Assembly: GCA_024398965.1 (NCBI GenBank)
Contig: JAKSIF010000011.1
Span: 1 to 64,000 of the forward strand
Origin: Fibrobacter sp.
GTDB lineage: Bacteria > Fibrobacterota > Fibrobacteria > Fibrobacterales > Fibrobacteraceae
Reading direction: 5' to 3'
DNA: 64,000 nucleotides
This document shows, piece after piece, positions 5,880 through 13,553 of the stretch. The position numbers and the translations under genes are program-made. Within the stretch, counting starts at the first letter, position 1, and each line of letters opens with the position of its first letter. The notes beneath the pieces were generated by a model that had not been told where the DNA came from, did not search any database, and saw nothing but the letters and a program-made list of their open reading frames with translations.

Positions 5880-8800
5880 TTAAATCTCTTCAATGGAGGA
5901 ATGATATTCCTGGAGAGATTTAACTTCGCCCTTGCCTGCCTTAGCAGCGGCAATACCCTTGACTGTGTCGAGAGCGGCGGCGAGAGTGGTGATGTAAGGA
6001 GTCTTGTACTTGATGGCAGCCTTACGGATGGCGGATTCATCGGCAACAGCGTCGCGGCGAGCCCACGGGGTGTTGATGATGAGGTTCACCTGCTTGTTCA
6101 GGATAACATCCAGAACGTTGGGGCGGCCTTCGGCGATCTTGTTCACCACTTCGCACTTGACGCCAGCCTTTTCGTAGAACTTGGCGGTGCCTTCGGTTGC
6201 GTAGATCTTGAAGCCAAGTTCCTGGAAACGCTGACCCACTTCGATTGCCTGGTCGCAGAGGTTGGTCTTGTCAGACAAGCTGATAAGAACTGCACCGCTG
6301 GAAGGCAAGATGGAGCCTGCGGCTTCCTGGCTCTTGTAGTAAGCCAGGGCGAAGTCTTCGGAGAGACCAAGCACTTCACCGGTGGAACGCATTTCAGGGC
6401 CGAGAACCGGGTCAACCTTGGGGAACTTGTCAAACGGGAACACAGCTTCCTTGGCACCGTGGTGCTTGAACTTCTTGTCCTTCAGCTTCAAATCTTCCAG
6501 CTTTTCACCCATCATGAGGCGGGTTGCAAGGCGGGCCATCTGAGTGTTACAAACCTTGGAGACCAGAGGCACGGTACGGGATGCGCGGGGGTTGGCTTCG
6601 AGAACGAAAACCTTGCCGTCTTCGATGGCGTACTGCATGTTCATGAGACCGCAAACGTGGAGGGATTCTGCAATCTTACGAGTGTAATCCTTGATGGTCT
6701 TCAGGTTTGCTTCGGTAATGGTTACCGGCGGAATAATGCAGGCGGAGTCACCGGAGTGGACACCTGCAAGTTCCACGTGTTCCATCACGGACGGAATGTA
6801 AACGTGTTCGCCATCAGAGAGGGCGTCGGCTTCGCATTCCAGAGCGTTGTGGAGGAAACGGTCGATGAGGAGCGGGCGATCCGGGGTAACGCCAACAGCC
6901 TTGGCAACGTATTCGCGGAGCATGTTTTCGTCGTAGATGACTTCCATGCCGCGGCCGCCAAGCACGAAGCTGGGGCGGATCATCACAGGGTAGCCACCGA
7001 TCTGCTTGACGCAAGCGAGGGCTTCGTCGATGTTCGTTGCCATGCCACTTTCGGGCATGGGGATTTCCAGCTGGTCCATCATCTTGCGGAACAGGTCGCG
7101 GTCTTCAGCGATATCGATGGAATCGATGCTGGTACCGAGAATCTTCACGCCTTCGTCGCTGAGTGCGCGGGCGATGTTCAGCGGAGTCTGGCCACCGAAC
7201 TGCACGATAACGCCGGCGGGCTGTTCCTTCTTGTAAATCTGGAGAACGTCTTCGAGGGTCACCGGTTCGAAGTACAGCTTGTCGCTGGTATCGTAGTCGG
7301 TAGAAACGGTTTCCGGGTTGCAGTTCACCATGATGGTTTCGTAACCCATTTCGCGGAGAGCCATTGCAGCGTGGCAGCAGCAATAGTCGAATTCAATACC
7401 TTGGCCGATACGGTTCGGGCCACCGCCGAGGATCATGATCTTCTTCGGGTTGTTGGTGGCGGTAGATTCGTCCTTGCAGTTGTAGGTAGAATAGTAGTAG
7501 TACTGGTCCTTCACGCCGCTAACAGGCACTGCGCACCAGCCTTCAACCATGCCGAGTTCGATACGCTTTGCACGAACGTCCTTTTCACGGATGCCGAGGA
7601 TCTTTGCGATGTACTTATCGCCGAAGCCGTCCTTCTTGGCCTGGATCAGGAGTTCGTCAGAAGGCATGCGACCCGGAGTCTTAAGCATCTTTTCTTCAAG
7701 TTCAACCAGTTCGCGCATCTGCTGCACGAAGTAAGCCTTTTCGTAAGTAGCTGCGAAAACTTCTTCGTCGGTTGCGCCCTTACGGATGGCTTCGTACATC
7801 TGGAAGTGACGTTCAGAAGAAGCGGTCTTCATCATGTCGAGAAGTTCTTCCTTGGTCTTCTTGTTAAAGTCCTTAGCAAAGCCAAGGCCTGCACGGCCGT
7901 TTTCAAGACCGCGGATTGCCTTCTGGAGGGTTTCCTTATAGGTCTTTCCGATAGCCATGACTTCGCCCACAGCCTTCATCTGGGTGCCCAGGCAGTCATC
8001 AACGCCGCGGAACTTTTCGAATGCCCAGCGAGCAAACTTCAGCACAACGTAGTCACCGCTCGGAGTATACTTTTCGAGGGTGCCGTCGCGCCAGTAGTCC
8101 ATCTGGTCCAGAGTCATGCCAGCAGCGAGCTTTGCAGAAACGAGAGCGATGGGGAAACCGGTTGCCTTGGAAGCAAGAGCAGAGGAGCGAGAGGTACGGG
8201 GGTTGATTTCGATAATCACCACGCGGCCAGACTTGGGGTCGTGTGCGAACTGAACGTTGGTACCGCCGATCACGCCGATAGCTTCAACAATCTTGAAAGC
8301 GTCGGTCTTCAGCTTTTCTTCAAGCTTCTTGTCGATGGTGAGGAACGGGGCGGCACAGAAGGAGTCGCCAGTATGAACGCCCACCGGGTCAATGTTTTCG
8401 ATGAAGCAAATAGCGATCATCTGGTTCTTGGAGTCGCGAACCACTTCGACTTCCAGTTCTTCCCAACCGAGAATGGATTCTTCGATGAGGCACTGGTGAG
8501 TCATGGAAAGTTCAAGGCCGTTACCGCAAATGGTACGGAGTTCTTCGACGTTGTAGCAGAAGCCGCCACCTGCACCACCCATGGTGTATGCCGGACGAAC
8601 CACCACAGGGTAGCCGATTTCAGCAACGATCTTTTCGGCTTCTTCAACAGAGTGGCAAATGCCGGAGCGCGGGGTGTCGATGCCCAGCTGCTGCATGGTA
8701 GCCTTGAAGATTTCACGGTCTTCGCCGCGTTCGATAGCGTCCAGGTTCACGCCAATGACCTTCACGCCGTACTTGTCCAGAATGCCAGCCTTGTTCAGGG

Positions 8801-9098
8801 CAGAAGACAGGTTCAAGCCAGTCTGACCGCCGAGGTTCGGGAGCAATGCCTGGGGACGTTCCTTGGCAATGATCTGTTCCAAGCGTTCGAGATTCAGCGG
8901 TTCGATGTAAGTGGCGTCGGCCATGACCGGGTCGGTCATGATGGTTGCCGGGTTAGAGTTCACCAGCACGATCTTGTAACCCTGTTCGCGCAGAGCCTTA
9001 CAGGCCTGGGTGCCAGAGTAGTCGAATTCGCAAGCCTGGCCAATGACAATAGGACCAGAGCCGATGATGAGAACCTTATCGATACCTTCGATCTTCAT
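5880..9098 (-). CDS. carB: Carbamoyl-phosphate synthase large subunit
   Basis: The 1072-residue product has normal length and the duplicated CarB architecture. The first ATP-grasp half opens with LIIGSGPIVIGQACEFDY and carries TMGGAGGGFCYN and NVQFAHDP. The second opens with IMILGGGPNRIGQGIEF at about residue 556 and contains RPSFVLGGRGM. A C-terminal methylglyoxal-synthase-like allosteric domain follows (VLISLSDKTN, NLIINTPWARRDAVADES). CarB makes carbamoyl phosphate from bicarbonate, ammonia and two ATP for arginine and pyrimidine synthesis; ammonia comes from the CarA glutaminase subunit, whose gene is not in this window. The start is set by GGAGA before ATG 9098. A leader of about 300 bases with terminator-like structure precedes it. 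Confidence 0.97.
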   Translation of the reverse strand: MKIEGIDKVLIIGSGPIVIGQACEFDYSGTQACKALREQGYKIVLVNSNPATIMTDPVMADATYIEPLNLERLEQIIAKERPQALLPNLGGQTGLNLSSALNKAGILDKYGVKVIGVNLDAIERGEDREIFKATMQQLGIDTPRSGICHSVEEAEKIVAEIGYPVVVRPAYTMGGAGGGFCYNVEELRTICGNGLELSMTHQCLIEESILGWEELEVEVVRDSKNQMIAICFIENIDPVGVHTGDSFCAAPFLTIDKKLEEKLKTDAFKIVEAIGVIGGTNVQFAHDPKSGRVVIIEINPRTSRSSALASKATGFPIALVSAKLAAGMTLDQMDYWRDGTLEKYTPSGDYVVLKFARWAFEKFRGVDDCLGTQMKAVGEVMAIGKTYKETLQKAIRGLENGRAGLGFAKDFNKKTKEELLDMMKTASSERHFQMYEAIRKGATDEEVFAATYEKAYFVQQMRELVELEEKMLKTPGRMPSDELLIQAKKDGFGDKYIAKILGIREKDVRAKRIELGMVEGWCAVPVSGVKDQYYYYSTYNCKDESTATNNPKKIMILGGGPNRIGQGIEFDYCCCHAAMALREMGYETIMVNCNPETVSTDYDTSDKLYFEPVTLEDVLQIYKKEQPAGVIVQFGGQTPLNIARALSDEGVKILGTSIDSIDIAEDRDLFRKMMDQLEIPMPESGMATNIDEALACVKQIGGYPVMIRPSFVLGGRGMEVIYDENMLREYVAKAVGVTPDRPLLIDRFLHNALECEADALSDGEHVYIPSVMEHVELAGVHSGDSACIIPPVTITEANLKTIKDYTRKIAESLHVCGLMNMQYAIEDGKVFVLEANPRASRTVPLVSKVCNTQMARLATRLMMGEKLEDLKLKDKKFKHHGAKEAVFPFDKFPKVDPVLGPEMRSTGEVLGLSEDFALAYYKSQEAAGSILPSSGAVLISLSDKTNLCDQAIEVGQRFQELGFKIYATEGTAKFYEKAGVKCEVVNKIAEGRPNVLDVILNKQVNLIINTPWARRDAVADESAIRKAAIKYKTPYITTLAAALDTVKGIAAAKAGKGEVKSLQEYHSSIEEI

Positions 9099-9116
9099 TT
9101 TTTATCTCCATTTGAT

Positions 9117-9365
9117 TTAACTAATAAATGTGCAATTGGCCCCTATCGGCTTCGCCTCCAGGGTGACTGTAATATCAACGTCATTCTGGAGCCCCGCCGG
9201 GGCGATAGAATCCATAAAAAGAAAGGCCGAACCAATAGGCTCGGCACTCATAAAATCAACAATCTTGGAAATGGAAATAGAAGAACAAACAGAAGAAACA
9301 ACCATTGCGGCCGGAGCACCATGGGCGCCAGTTCGCTTAGCCATTTTCTTGTTCAATGCGTTCAT
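9117..9365 (-). CDS. Possible leader ORF upstream of carB
   Basis: A minus-strand frame from ATG 9365 (GGAAG four bases upstream) reads MNALNKKMAKRTGAHGAPAA and continues through a serine/valine-rich stretch, then across the terminator-like hairpin at 9215-9246, ending just before the carB ribosome site. The part after the hairpin is palindrome-rich and unlikely to be selected as protein. It may be a regulatory leader peptide or chance; no family is recognised. Confidence 0.25.
   Translation of the reverse strand: MNALNKKMAKRTGAHGAPAAMVVSSVCSSISISKIVDFMSAEPIGSAFLFMDSIAPAGLQNDVDITVTLEAKPIGANCTFIS
9215..9246 (-). terminator. Terminator-like hairpin (possible attenuator) in the carB leader
   Basis: On the minus strand GCCGAGCC-TATT-GGTTCGGC (8 bp, one wobble) is followed by CCTTTCTTTTT. 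It sits about 120 bases before the carB start and after the promoter at 9402-9432, so transcription would have to pass it to reach carB. A second hairpin (GCCCC-GGC-GGGGC within ATTCT...AGAAT) lies between it and carB, where an antiterminator could form. Confidence 0.5.
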
Positions 9366-9382
9366 CACTTCCAACTAAATTT

Positions 9383-9432
9383 CACAAGGTTTAAACTTGT
9401 GCAAATATAGTTAGAAATGTAAAAACCTTCAA
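9383..9432 (-). promoter_or_regulatory. carB promoter with a start-site palindrome
   Basis: On the minus strand TTG (9430-9432), 20 bases, then TATATTTG (9402-9409). Immediately downstream is the palindrome CACAAG-N7-CTTGTG (9383-9401), placed where transcription would begin, so it could be an operator or the first RNA hairpin. Confidence 0.5.
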
Positions 9433-9439
9433 TATTTGT

Positions 9440-9473
9440 AAAAACAGAATGTGAAAATTTTCTGTTTTTTTTG
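9440..9473. terminator. Terminator of the small lipoprotein gene
   Basis: AAACAGA ... TCTGTTT forms a stem with runs of T on both outer sides, so it could stop transcripts from either direction. It lies directly after the stop of the lipoprotein gene at 9477. Confidence 0.55.
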
Positions 9474-9476
9474 AAG

Positions 9477-9644
9477 TTACTCGGCAGCAGGTTCATCAAC
9501 CGGTTCGTCGACGACACATCCCGGAGCCATGGGATCCTTGGTGCAGATATCATCCTCATCGTCGCTGGAGGTGCTGGAACCACTGCATGCAACCAACGCT
9601 ACAACAGAGAGAAGGAAAAACATACCCAGGATTTTGCGTTTCAT
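9477..9644 (-). CDS. 55-residue lipoprotein
   Basis: The product starts MKRKILGMFFLLSVVALVAC, a complete lipoprotein signal with lipobox LVAC, followed by a Ser/Thr stretch and an acidic tail (SSDDEDDICTKDPMAPGC, then EPVDEP). It has two further cysteines. The AGGACGG ribosome site, a TTG-N20-TATAATGT promoter upstream and a terminator downstream make it a self-contained gene. Function unknown; it may be a tiny envelope lipoprotein. Confidence 0.75.
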   Translation of the reverse strand: MKRKILGMFFLLSVVALVACSGSSTSSDDEDDICTKDPMAPGCVVDEPVDEPAAE

Positions 9645-9665
9645 AATTCCGTCCTTTTTTTCAAA

Positions 9666-9719
9666 AACTTGTTGACAGACAACAAGTTACATTATACAAA
9701 ATCACCAGTTCATTGGCAA
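9666..9719 (-). promoter_or_regulatory. Promoter and 9-bp inverted repeat of the small lipoprotein gene
   Basis: On the minus strand TTG (9717-9719), 20 bases, then TATAATGT (9689-9696). Directly downstream the perfect arms AACTTGTTG and CAACAAGTT (9666-9688, five-base loop) cover the likely transcription start. This suggests an operator or a stabilising 5' hairpin. Confidence 0.5.
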
Positions 9720-9730
9720 CAGGAGAAACA

Positions 9731-9762
9731 AAAAAAACACCCACCCCAAGGGCAGGTGTCTT
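9731..9762 (-). terminator. Terminator of the HU gene
   Basis: On the minus strand ACACCTGCCC-TTGG-GGTGGGTGT is followed by eight T residues, about 40 bases after the HU stop codon. Confidence 0.75.
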
Positions 9763-9799
9763 AAAAGCTTTTTAAGCAATACAAGCAAAGCAATTAAAA

Positions 9800-10108
9800 T
9801 TACTTGCTCTTCTTAGCAGCCTTCTTAGCAGCAGCGGTAGCCTTGAGAGCAGCGCCAACCTTGAAGGAAACAGTCTTGGAAGCCTTGATCTTGATGGTAG
9901 CGCCAGTCTGCGGATTGCGACCGGTACGTGCAGCACGTTCCTTAACCTGGAAAGTACCGAAACCGATCAACTGAACGAGACCATCCTTCTTGATACCAGC
10001 GGAGATACCGTCGAGCACAGCGTCAACAGCGCGGCCAGCAGCAGCCTTGGATTCGATGCCAGCTTCCTTGTTGGCGAGGATTGCTTCAATGAGATCTTGC
10101 TTATTCAT
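9800..10108 (-). CDS. DNA-binding protein HU
   Basis: The 102-residue protein has the HU/IHF fold sequence: MNKQDLIEAIL, a VDAVLDGISAGIKKDG segment, IGFGTFQVKERAARTGRNPQTG (the flank of the DNA-binding arm) and KIKASKTVSFKVG. It is longer than the usual 90 residues because of a lysine/alanine tail (ATAAAKKAAKKSK). HU bends and compacts DNA as a dimer. The start has AAGGAG upstream. It is transcribed alone, between a TATAAT promoter and a terminator. The tail resembles the histone-like protein at 26179, which may share the same nucleoid role. Confidence 0.95.
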   Translation of the reverse strand: MNKQDLIEAILANKEAGIESKAAAGRAVDAVLDGISAGIKKDGLVQLIGFGTFQVKERAARTGRNPQTGATIKIKASKTVSFKVGAALKATAAAKKAAKKSK

Positions 10109-10149
10109 TATTAACTCCTTTGAGTTGGGTTTAAGAATTTTATGGGTAT

Positions 10150-10179
10150 ATTATACTTTTTTTTAAAGGTTGTAGGTAA
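10150..10179 (-). promoter_or_regulatory. HU promoter
   Basis: A perfect TATAAT box (minus strand, 10150-10155) has a weak TTACCT 18 bases upstream. The start codon is about 40 bases downstream. Confidence 0.5.
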
Positions 10180-10215
10180 TTTATTTTGAAAAAAATCTGA
10201 AAAAAGTCAATAAAA

Positions 10216-11343
10216 TCAAGCCTTGGGGGCCGGTTCGTCCTCGCTAGCCGTTAAACTATCAGCTTTCCGCTGGATCTTCTTCAAGTACACAAGGCAAAGA
10301 CAGGTAAAGGGAATCGCCACAACCAGGCCAAGAAAACCAAGAAGTTTGCCCCAGATTGAAAGGGAAAGAAGAATTCCCACAGGAGGCAAGTCCATAGAAG
10401 ACCCTACAATCTTAGGCACCAGGACCATGTCCTGCAAAACCTGGACAATGGCATAGACAGCAAGCACAATCAGGGCAACTTCCCAGAAAGGCATACCAGA
10501 TTCCAAGGCGTAAACAACCGCAAGCAACAGCGCTACGGGAATAGTCGTCAGCTGCAAGTAGGGAACCATGTTCAACGCGCCGGAGAATAAACCGAAGGCA
10601 ACCCCCATAGGCAGTCCGATAATGCTGAAGCCAATGGAATAAAGAATTCCAACGCTTAATGCAACCAGGGACTGCGCACGGAAATAGTTGCCCATAAAGC
10701 GATCCATTTCCTTGCCGAACTCAGAGGAACTTTTCTTGTACCTGTTGGGAATCAGGTCTAGCATGCCGCGACGAAGCTTGGGCATGTCCAGCATGATGAA
10801 GATGAGATACATGAAGATAATCGCCGCACCGGACAGCCAGGCCAGCACACTGGAAGTCTTAGAAAGAATTCCCCAGGCACTAGGAAGAACCTTGCCGGCA
10901 ACAGACTGCACGGAGTCCCAGAAATCAAGGCTTCGCATAGCCACCGCAATCTTATCCCAGGAAACCACAGATTTTACGGACTGCCAAATATCCTTAGGAA
11001 CAAAGGAAGAAATTCTTTCAACCCAGACAGAATCGCTGAACAAGCGCGGAATCAGTTCACCCAGGTGTCGCACTTCGGAAACCACCATAGGAACAAACAA
11101 AGCAAGAGCACCACCGACCACAAGAATCATGGCAAGCAAGACAAGCAACACAGCAACAATGCGATGTTTCACCTTGCCCTGCAACTTGCATACCAGCGGG
11201 TCCATAATGTAGGCCACAAGGAATGCTGCAAAGAACGGAAACAAAACACCGCTCAGGTAGTTCAGCGCCCACAGTACAGCGCCAATACCAAGCACCACGA
11301 TGATGTACCGCATAATGCGGTCCATGGTCCATATTCTACTCAT
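10216..11343 (-). CDS. AI-2E family transporter (PerM/YdiK-like permease)
   Basis: The 375-residue membrane protein has the typical layout of this family: two or three N-terminal spans (IIVVLGIGAVLWALNYLSGV, FFAAFLVAYIMDPLV), a long extramembrane stretch of about 100 residues, then five spans with the conserved GLPMGVAFGLFSGALNMVPY region, VLQDMVLVPKIVGSSMDLPP and PVGILLSLSIWGKLLGFLGL. Members export small molecules such as AI-2 or serve in ion transport; the substrate cannot be told from sequence. Its start overlaps the stop of the AraC-type membrane protein gene by four bases, so it is the last gene of that four-gene unit. Confidence 0.9.
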   Translation of the reverse strand: MSRIWTMDRIMRYIIVVLGIGAVLWALNYLSGVLFPFFAAFLVAYIMDPLVCKLQGKVKHRIVAVLLVLLAMILVVGGALALFVPMVVSEVRHLGELIPRLFSDSVWVERISSFVPKDIWQSVKSVVSWDKIAVAMRSLDFWDSVQSVAGKVLPSAWGILSKTSSVLAWLSGAAIIFMYLIFIMLDMPKLRRGMLDLIPNRYKKSSSEFGKEMDRFMGNYFRAQSLVALSVGILYSIGFSIIGLPMGVAFGLFSGALNMVPYLQLTTIPVALLLAVVYALESGMPFWEVALIVLAVYAIVQVLQDMVLVPKIVGSSMDLPPVGILLSLSIWGKLLGFLGLVVAIPFTCLCLVYLKKIQRKADSLTASEDEPAPKA

Positions 11344-12266
11344 TTGCGGCTCCTGTATTCCAAGGGTTTAACACCGAACACCTTTGCAAACTTTTTCTCA
11401 AACTGGCTAGAACTCTTTTCACCAACGGCAAGCGCGATTTCCGCCACGGAACGGTCCGAATTCAAAAGCATTTCTGCCGCGGGAGCCATCTGTTTTTCAA
11501 GCTGCGCAAGAGACTCTTTCTTGTGAGCGATCCGCTTAGGATTCGTCCGGTAAAAATAGGCGATGGCCACCACAAAGACAATCACCATCAAGGCAAGAAC
11601 AACGATCATCAAATTCACGAAGTTCCGATTTATACCAAACAACTTAATGGAGCGAAGTTCAATCTGGTCCGGAATTCCGCGCAGGGTTCCTTCCCCATTG
11701 AACACCTCAAGGATAACGCCGCGATCCATGTACCTTAGGCCGTCGTCGTTTTCAAGGCCTTGAGCAGACAGCCACCATTCAGGAACCTTGAAATCAAGCA
11801 GGCCAAGCTTCGTCGGTTTACTGAACGTGCCCACCGCAGTAGACGCAACCAGCGGTCGATAGCTCAGGTACGTATTCGCCTTACTGTACACCGGGTCGTT
11901 GTTCAAGAGACGAACAGAAATATTCCGCATTCTCCCCGTCTCTACCTCAATTACTAGCGAATCAAATCGGGCAAAGTCGTAGAAATTTACCGCGGGTCGA
12001 TTATTCACCGACATCAGGTTGAAACCAACGCCAGCATACGGATACGCCATGCCAGAACGGATGTTGATATCCGCCGTAATGGAGGAATCCGTCCGAGATA
12101 GTTCACAGGTGGAAAATCCGCCGGCGGAGTTATCCGTGAGGGCATAGACTTCAAAGGCACCCGCCGGAAAAAGGACCTGCTCGTTGTAGCGATACCTGCA
12201 AAGGATAAAGCTCCATGTAGCAAGCAACAGTAAGAAAACAATCGTTACAACAGCAATCTTTTTCAC
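11340..12266 (-). CDS. Double-spanning membrane protein with cytoplasmic AraC-type HTH
   Basis: The 308-residue protein starts with a transmembrane anchor (residues 4-22), then about 195 residues predicted outside the cytoplasm and rich in beta strands, a second span at about 220-243 (FVNLMIVVLALMVIVFVVAI) and a cytoplasmic tail. The tail ends in the second helix-turn-helix of AraC regulators: LLNSDRSVAEIALAVGEKSS, then FEKKFAKVFGVKPLEYR. The first AraC HTH is missing, so the DNA-binding part is half the usual size. The outer domain (FDSLVIEVETG..., DFKVPEWWLS) resembles carbohydrate-binding jelly-roll folds and matches the layout of the upstream neighbour. This suggests a one-component sensor that passes a signal through the membrane to DNA. 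The ATG directly abuts the upstream stop codon. Confidence 0.7.
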   Translation of the reverse strand: MKKIAVVTIVFLLLLATWSFILCRYRYNEQVLFPAGAFEVYALTDNSAGGFSTCELSRTDSSITADINIRSGMAYPYAGVGFNLMSVNNRPAVNFYDFARFDSLVIEVETGRMRNISVRLLNNDPVYSKANTYLSYRPLVASTAVGTFSKPTKLGLLDFKVPEWWLSAQGLENDDGLRYMDRGVILEVFNGEGTLRGIPDQIELRSIKLFGINRNFVNLMIVVLALMVIVFVVAIAYFYRTNPKRIAHKKESLAQLEKQMAPAAEMLLNSDRSVAEIALAVGEKSSSQFEKKFAKVFGVKPLEYRSRK

Positions 12267-13004
12267 TTAGTTACCGTTTTCGTTCTTGTGAAGCGAATGT
12301 CTGCGTCCAATGGCAATGATCATGAGAACCACCATAATGAACAGAACTATTCCGAAGAAAAGATTGCTCACTCCGATAGCGGATACAGAATAGATCTTTA
12401 AACCAAATTTCTTTCCCTTAGGCTGATTCCAACCCGGAGCAATTTCTACGCGGGCAACGGTCTCCTGGTGTCTGCGATTAAGAGTCGTATCTACCTTGGC
12501 ATCCTTGTACCAGAAATCCGGAGTGTAGAACTGCTCCATAGGCAGAGCCACACGCTGACGCCCCGAAGTCAAGGGAAGTTCCTTCATCAACAAGCGAAAC
12601 GTCTTTGCAACCTTGGGGTCAGTCACATCCGGGTCAAAAGTCCAAATCTTGACAAGGACCTCGCCAGTTCCGTAGGATTCCATATCAAAGACCACGGAAT
12701 CAACAAAAGTCCAATTGCGGTAGAGGGCTTCTTCGCCACCGGCCTTATTCAAGTCAAACAGCAAGCCACACCAGGCTGCCTTTGCGGAATTGCCACCCAA
12801 GATGCAGGAAAAATCCAGCAGGGAATCCTGCAGGTTAAATTCAACGGAAGACGAACCACCATCCGTCAAATCGTCATATGCGATAACAGAAGATTCCGCT
12901 GCAAGGGGGAATACACTTTCGCTAAAATAACGATTCGGCAGAACGTTATAAACACCCAGTACAACCGCTGCAATCAGAGCAAGGACTGCGTACGTCTTAT
13001 TCAT
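12267..13004 (-). CDS. Membrane protein paralogous to the AraC-type sensor but lacking HTH
   Basis: The ATG at 13004 is preferred over a TTG at 13016; it overlaps the end of the zinc-ribbon gene. The 245-residue product has an N-terminal span (YAVLALIAAVVLGVYNVLP), an exported domain of about 190 residues, a second span near 210-232 and a short basic tail. Its outer domain shares order and motifs with the downstream sensor: VFP near the start, FVDSVVFDMES versus FDSLVIEVETG, FYTPDFWYKD versus FKVPEWWLS, and KKFGLKIYSVSAIGVSN versus IELRSIKLFGINRN. The two probably arose by duplication and may form a hetero-complex. No known family is recognised. Confidence 0.65.
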   Translation of the reverse strand: MNKTYAVLALIAAVVLGVYNVLPNRYFSESVFPLAAESSVIAYDDLTDGGSSSVEFNLQDSLLDFSCILGGNSAKAAWCGLLFDLNKAGGEEALYRNWTFVDSVVFDMESYGTGEVLVKIWTFDPDVTDPKVAKTFRLLMKELPLTSGRQRVALPMEQFYTPDFWYKDAKVDTTLNRRHQETVARVEIAPGWNQPKGKKFGLKIYSVSAIGVSNLFFGIVLFIMVVLMIIAIGRRHSLHKNENGN

Positions 13005-13512
13005 TTTCGGGCTCAATCACCTTTTTCATGTGAAGATTATACTGTAGCAAATCCATAGGGTCTTCATCCGGCATCTTTTCGCCAAGAAGCTTGGTAACGA
13101 GAGCGTCAAACCAGCGAATAAAGAAGAAATGGTGCTTGCCTTCTTTTTGCGGGACCTGGAAAGGATGTTCCAGGGTACGTTTCAGAAGCTGAATCGTCAA
13201 AGACGGAGTCAGGTGATACATCTTGCAGCAGGTTGTCACCTTGCCGTCAAAACCGTAGTCGGGAAGTTTTCCGTCTACCAAGGGTTCGCCGTGATCGATG
13301 CACTTGGGATTTTCGCAAACAGGGTCTTGGAGATTCTTGGCAAGCAGCGCCTTGAGCCACAGCTCGCGGGACTTGTCAATTAGTTCCCCGCGAAAGGCCA
13401 TGGTCTGGTCGCAAGGGAAAAAAGTCGAAAAACACTTGGGACAAATCCTAAGGTCAAGATGATGGAGATTGATCTTAACAACCTCGGTTCCACAAAAAGA
13501 ACAATTACTCAT
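12997..13512 (-). CDS. Zinc-ribbon protein of unknown function
   Basis: The start at ATG 13512 gives 171 residues beginning MSNCSFCGTE. Two CxxC pairs (CSFC, CPKC) form a likely zinc ribbon at residues 4-30, and further cysteines occur at VCENPKC and TTCCKMYH. The rest is soluble with an acidic C-terminus. It is the first gene of the operon with the two membrane proteins and the permease; the stop overlaps the next start by eight bases. It is divergent, by 41 bases, from the CnoX-like gene. It may be a zinc-dependent cytoplasmic partner of the sensor pair. Confidence 0.6.
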   Translation of the reverse strand: MSNCSFCGTEVVKINLHHLDLRICPKCFSTFFPCDQTMAFRGELIDKSRELWLKALLAKNLQDPVCENPKCIDHGEPLVDGKLPDYGFDGKVTTCCKMYHLTPSLTIQLLKRTLEHPFQVPQKEGKHHFFFIRWFDALVTKLLGEKMPDEDPMDLLQYNLHMKKVIEPENE

Positions 13513-13553
13513 GCCGTTCAATATATAAAAAAAGGAATTACTATATTTGGGAC

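Noticed and set aside
9130-9378. Plus-strand ORF in the carB leader
   Set aside because: Covers the leader palindromes in antisense, no ribosome site, and no plus-strand promoter.
5670-9410. Very long plus-strand open frame (over 1200 codons) opposite carB
   Set aside because: It is the antisense shadow of carB: low-complexity Gly/Val/His-rich, no ribosome site, and the minus-strand protein is unmistakable.
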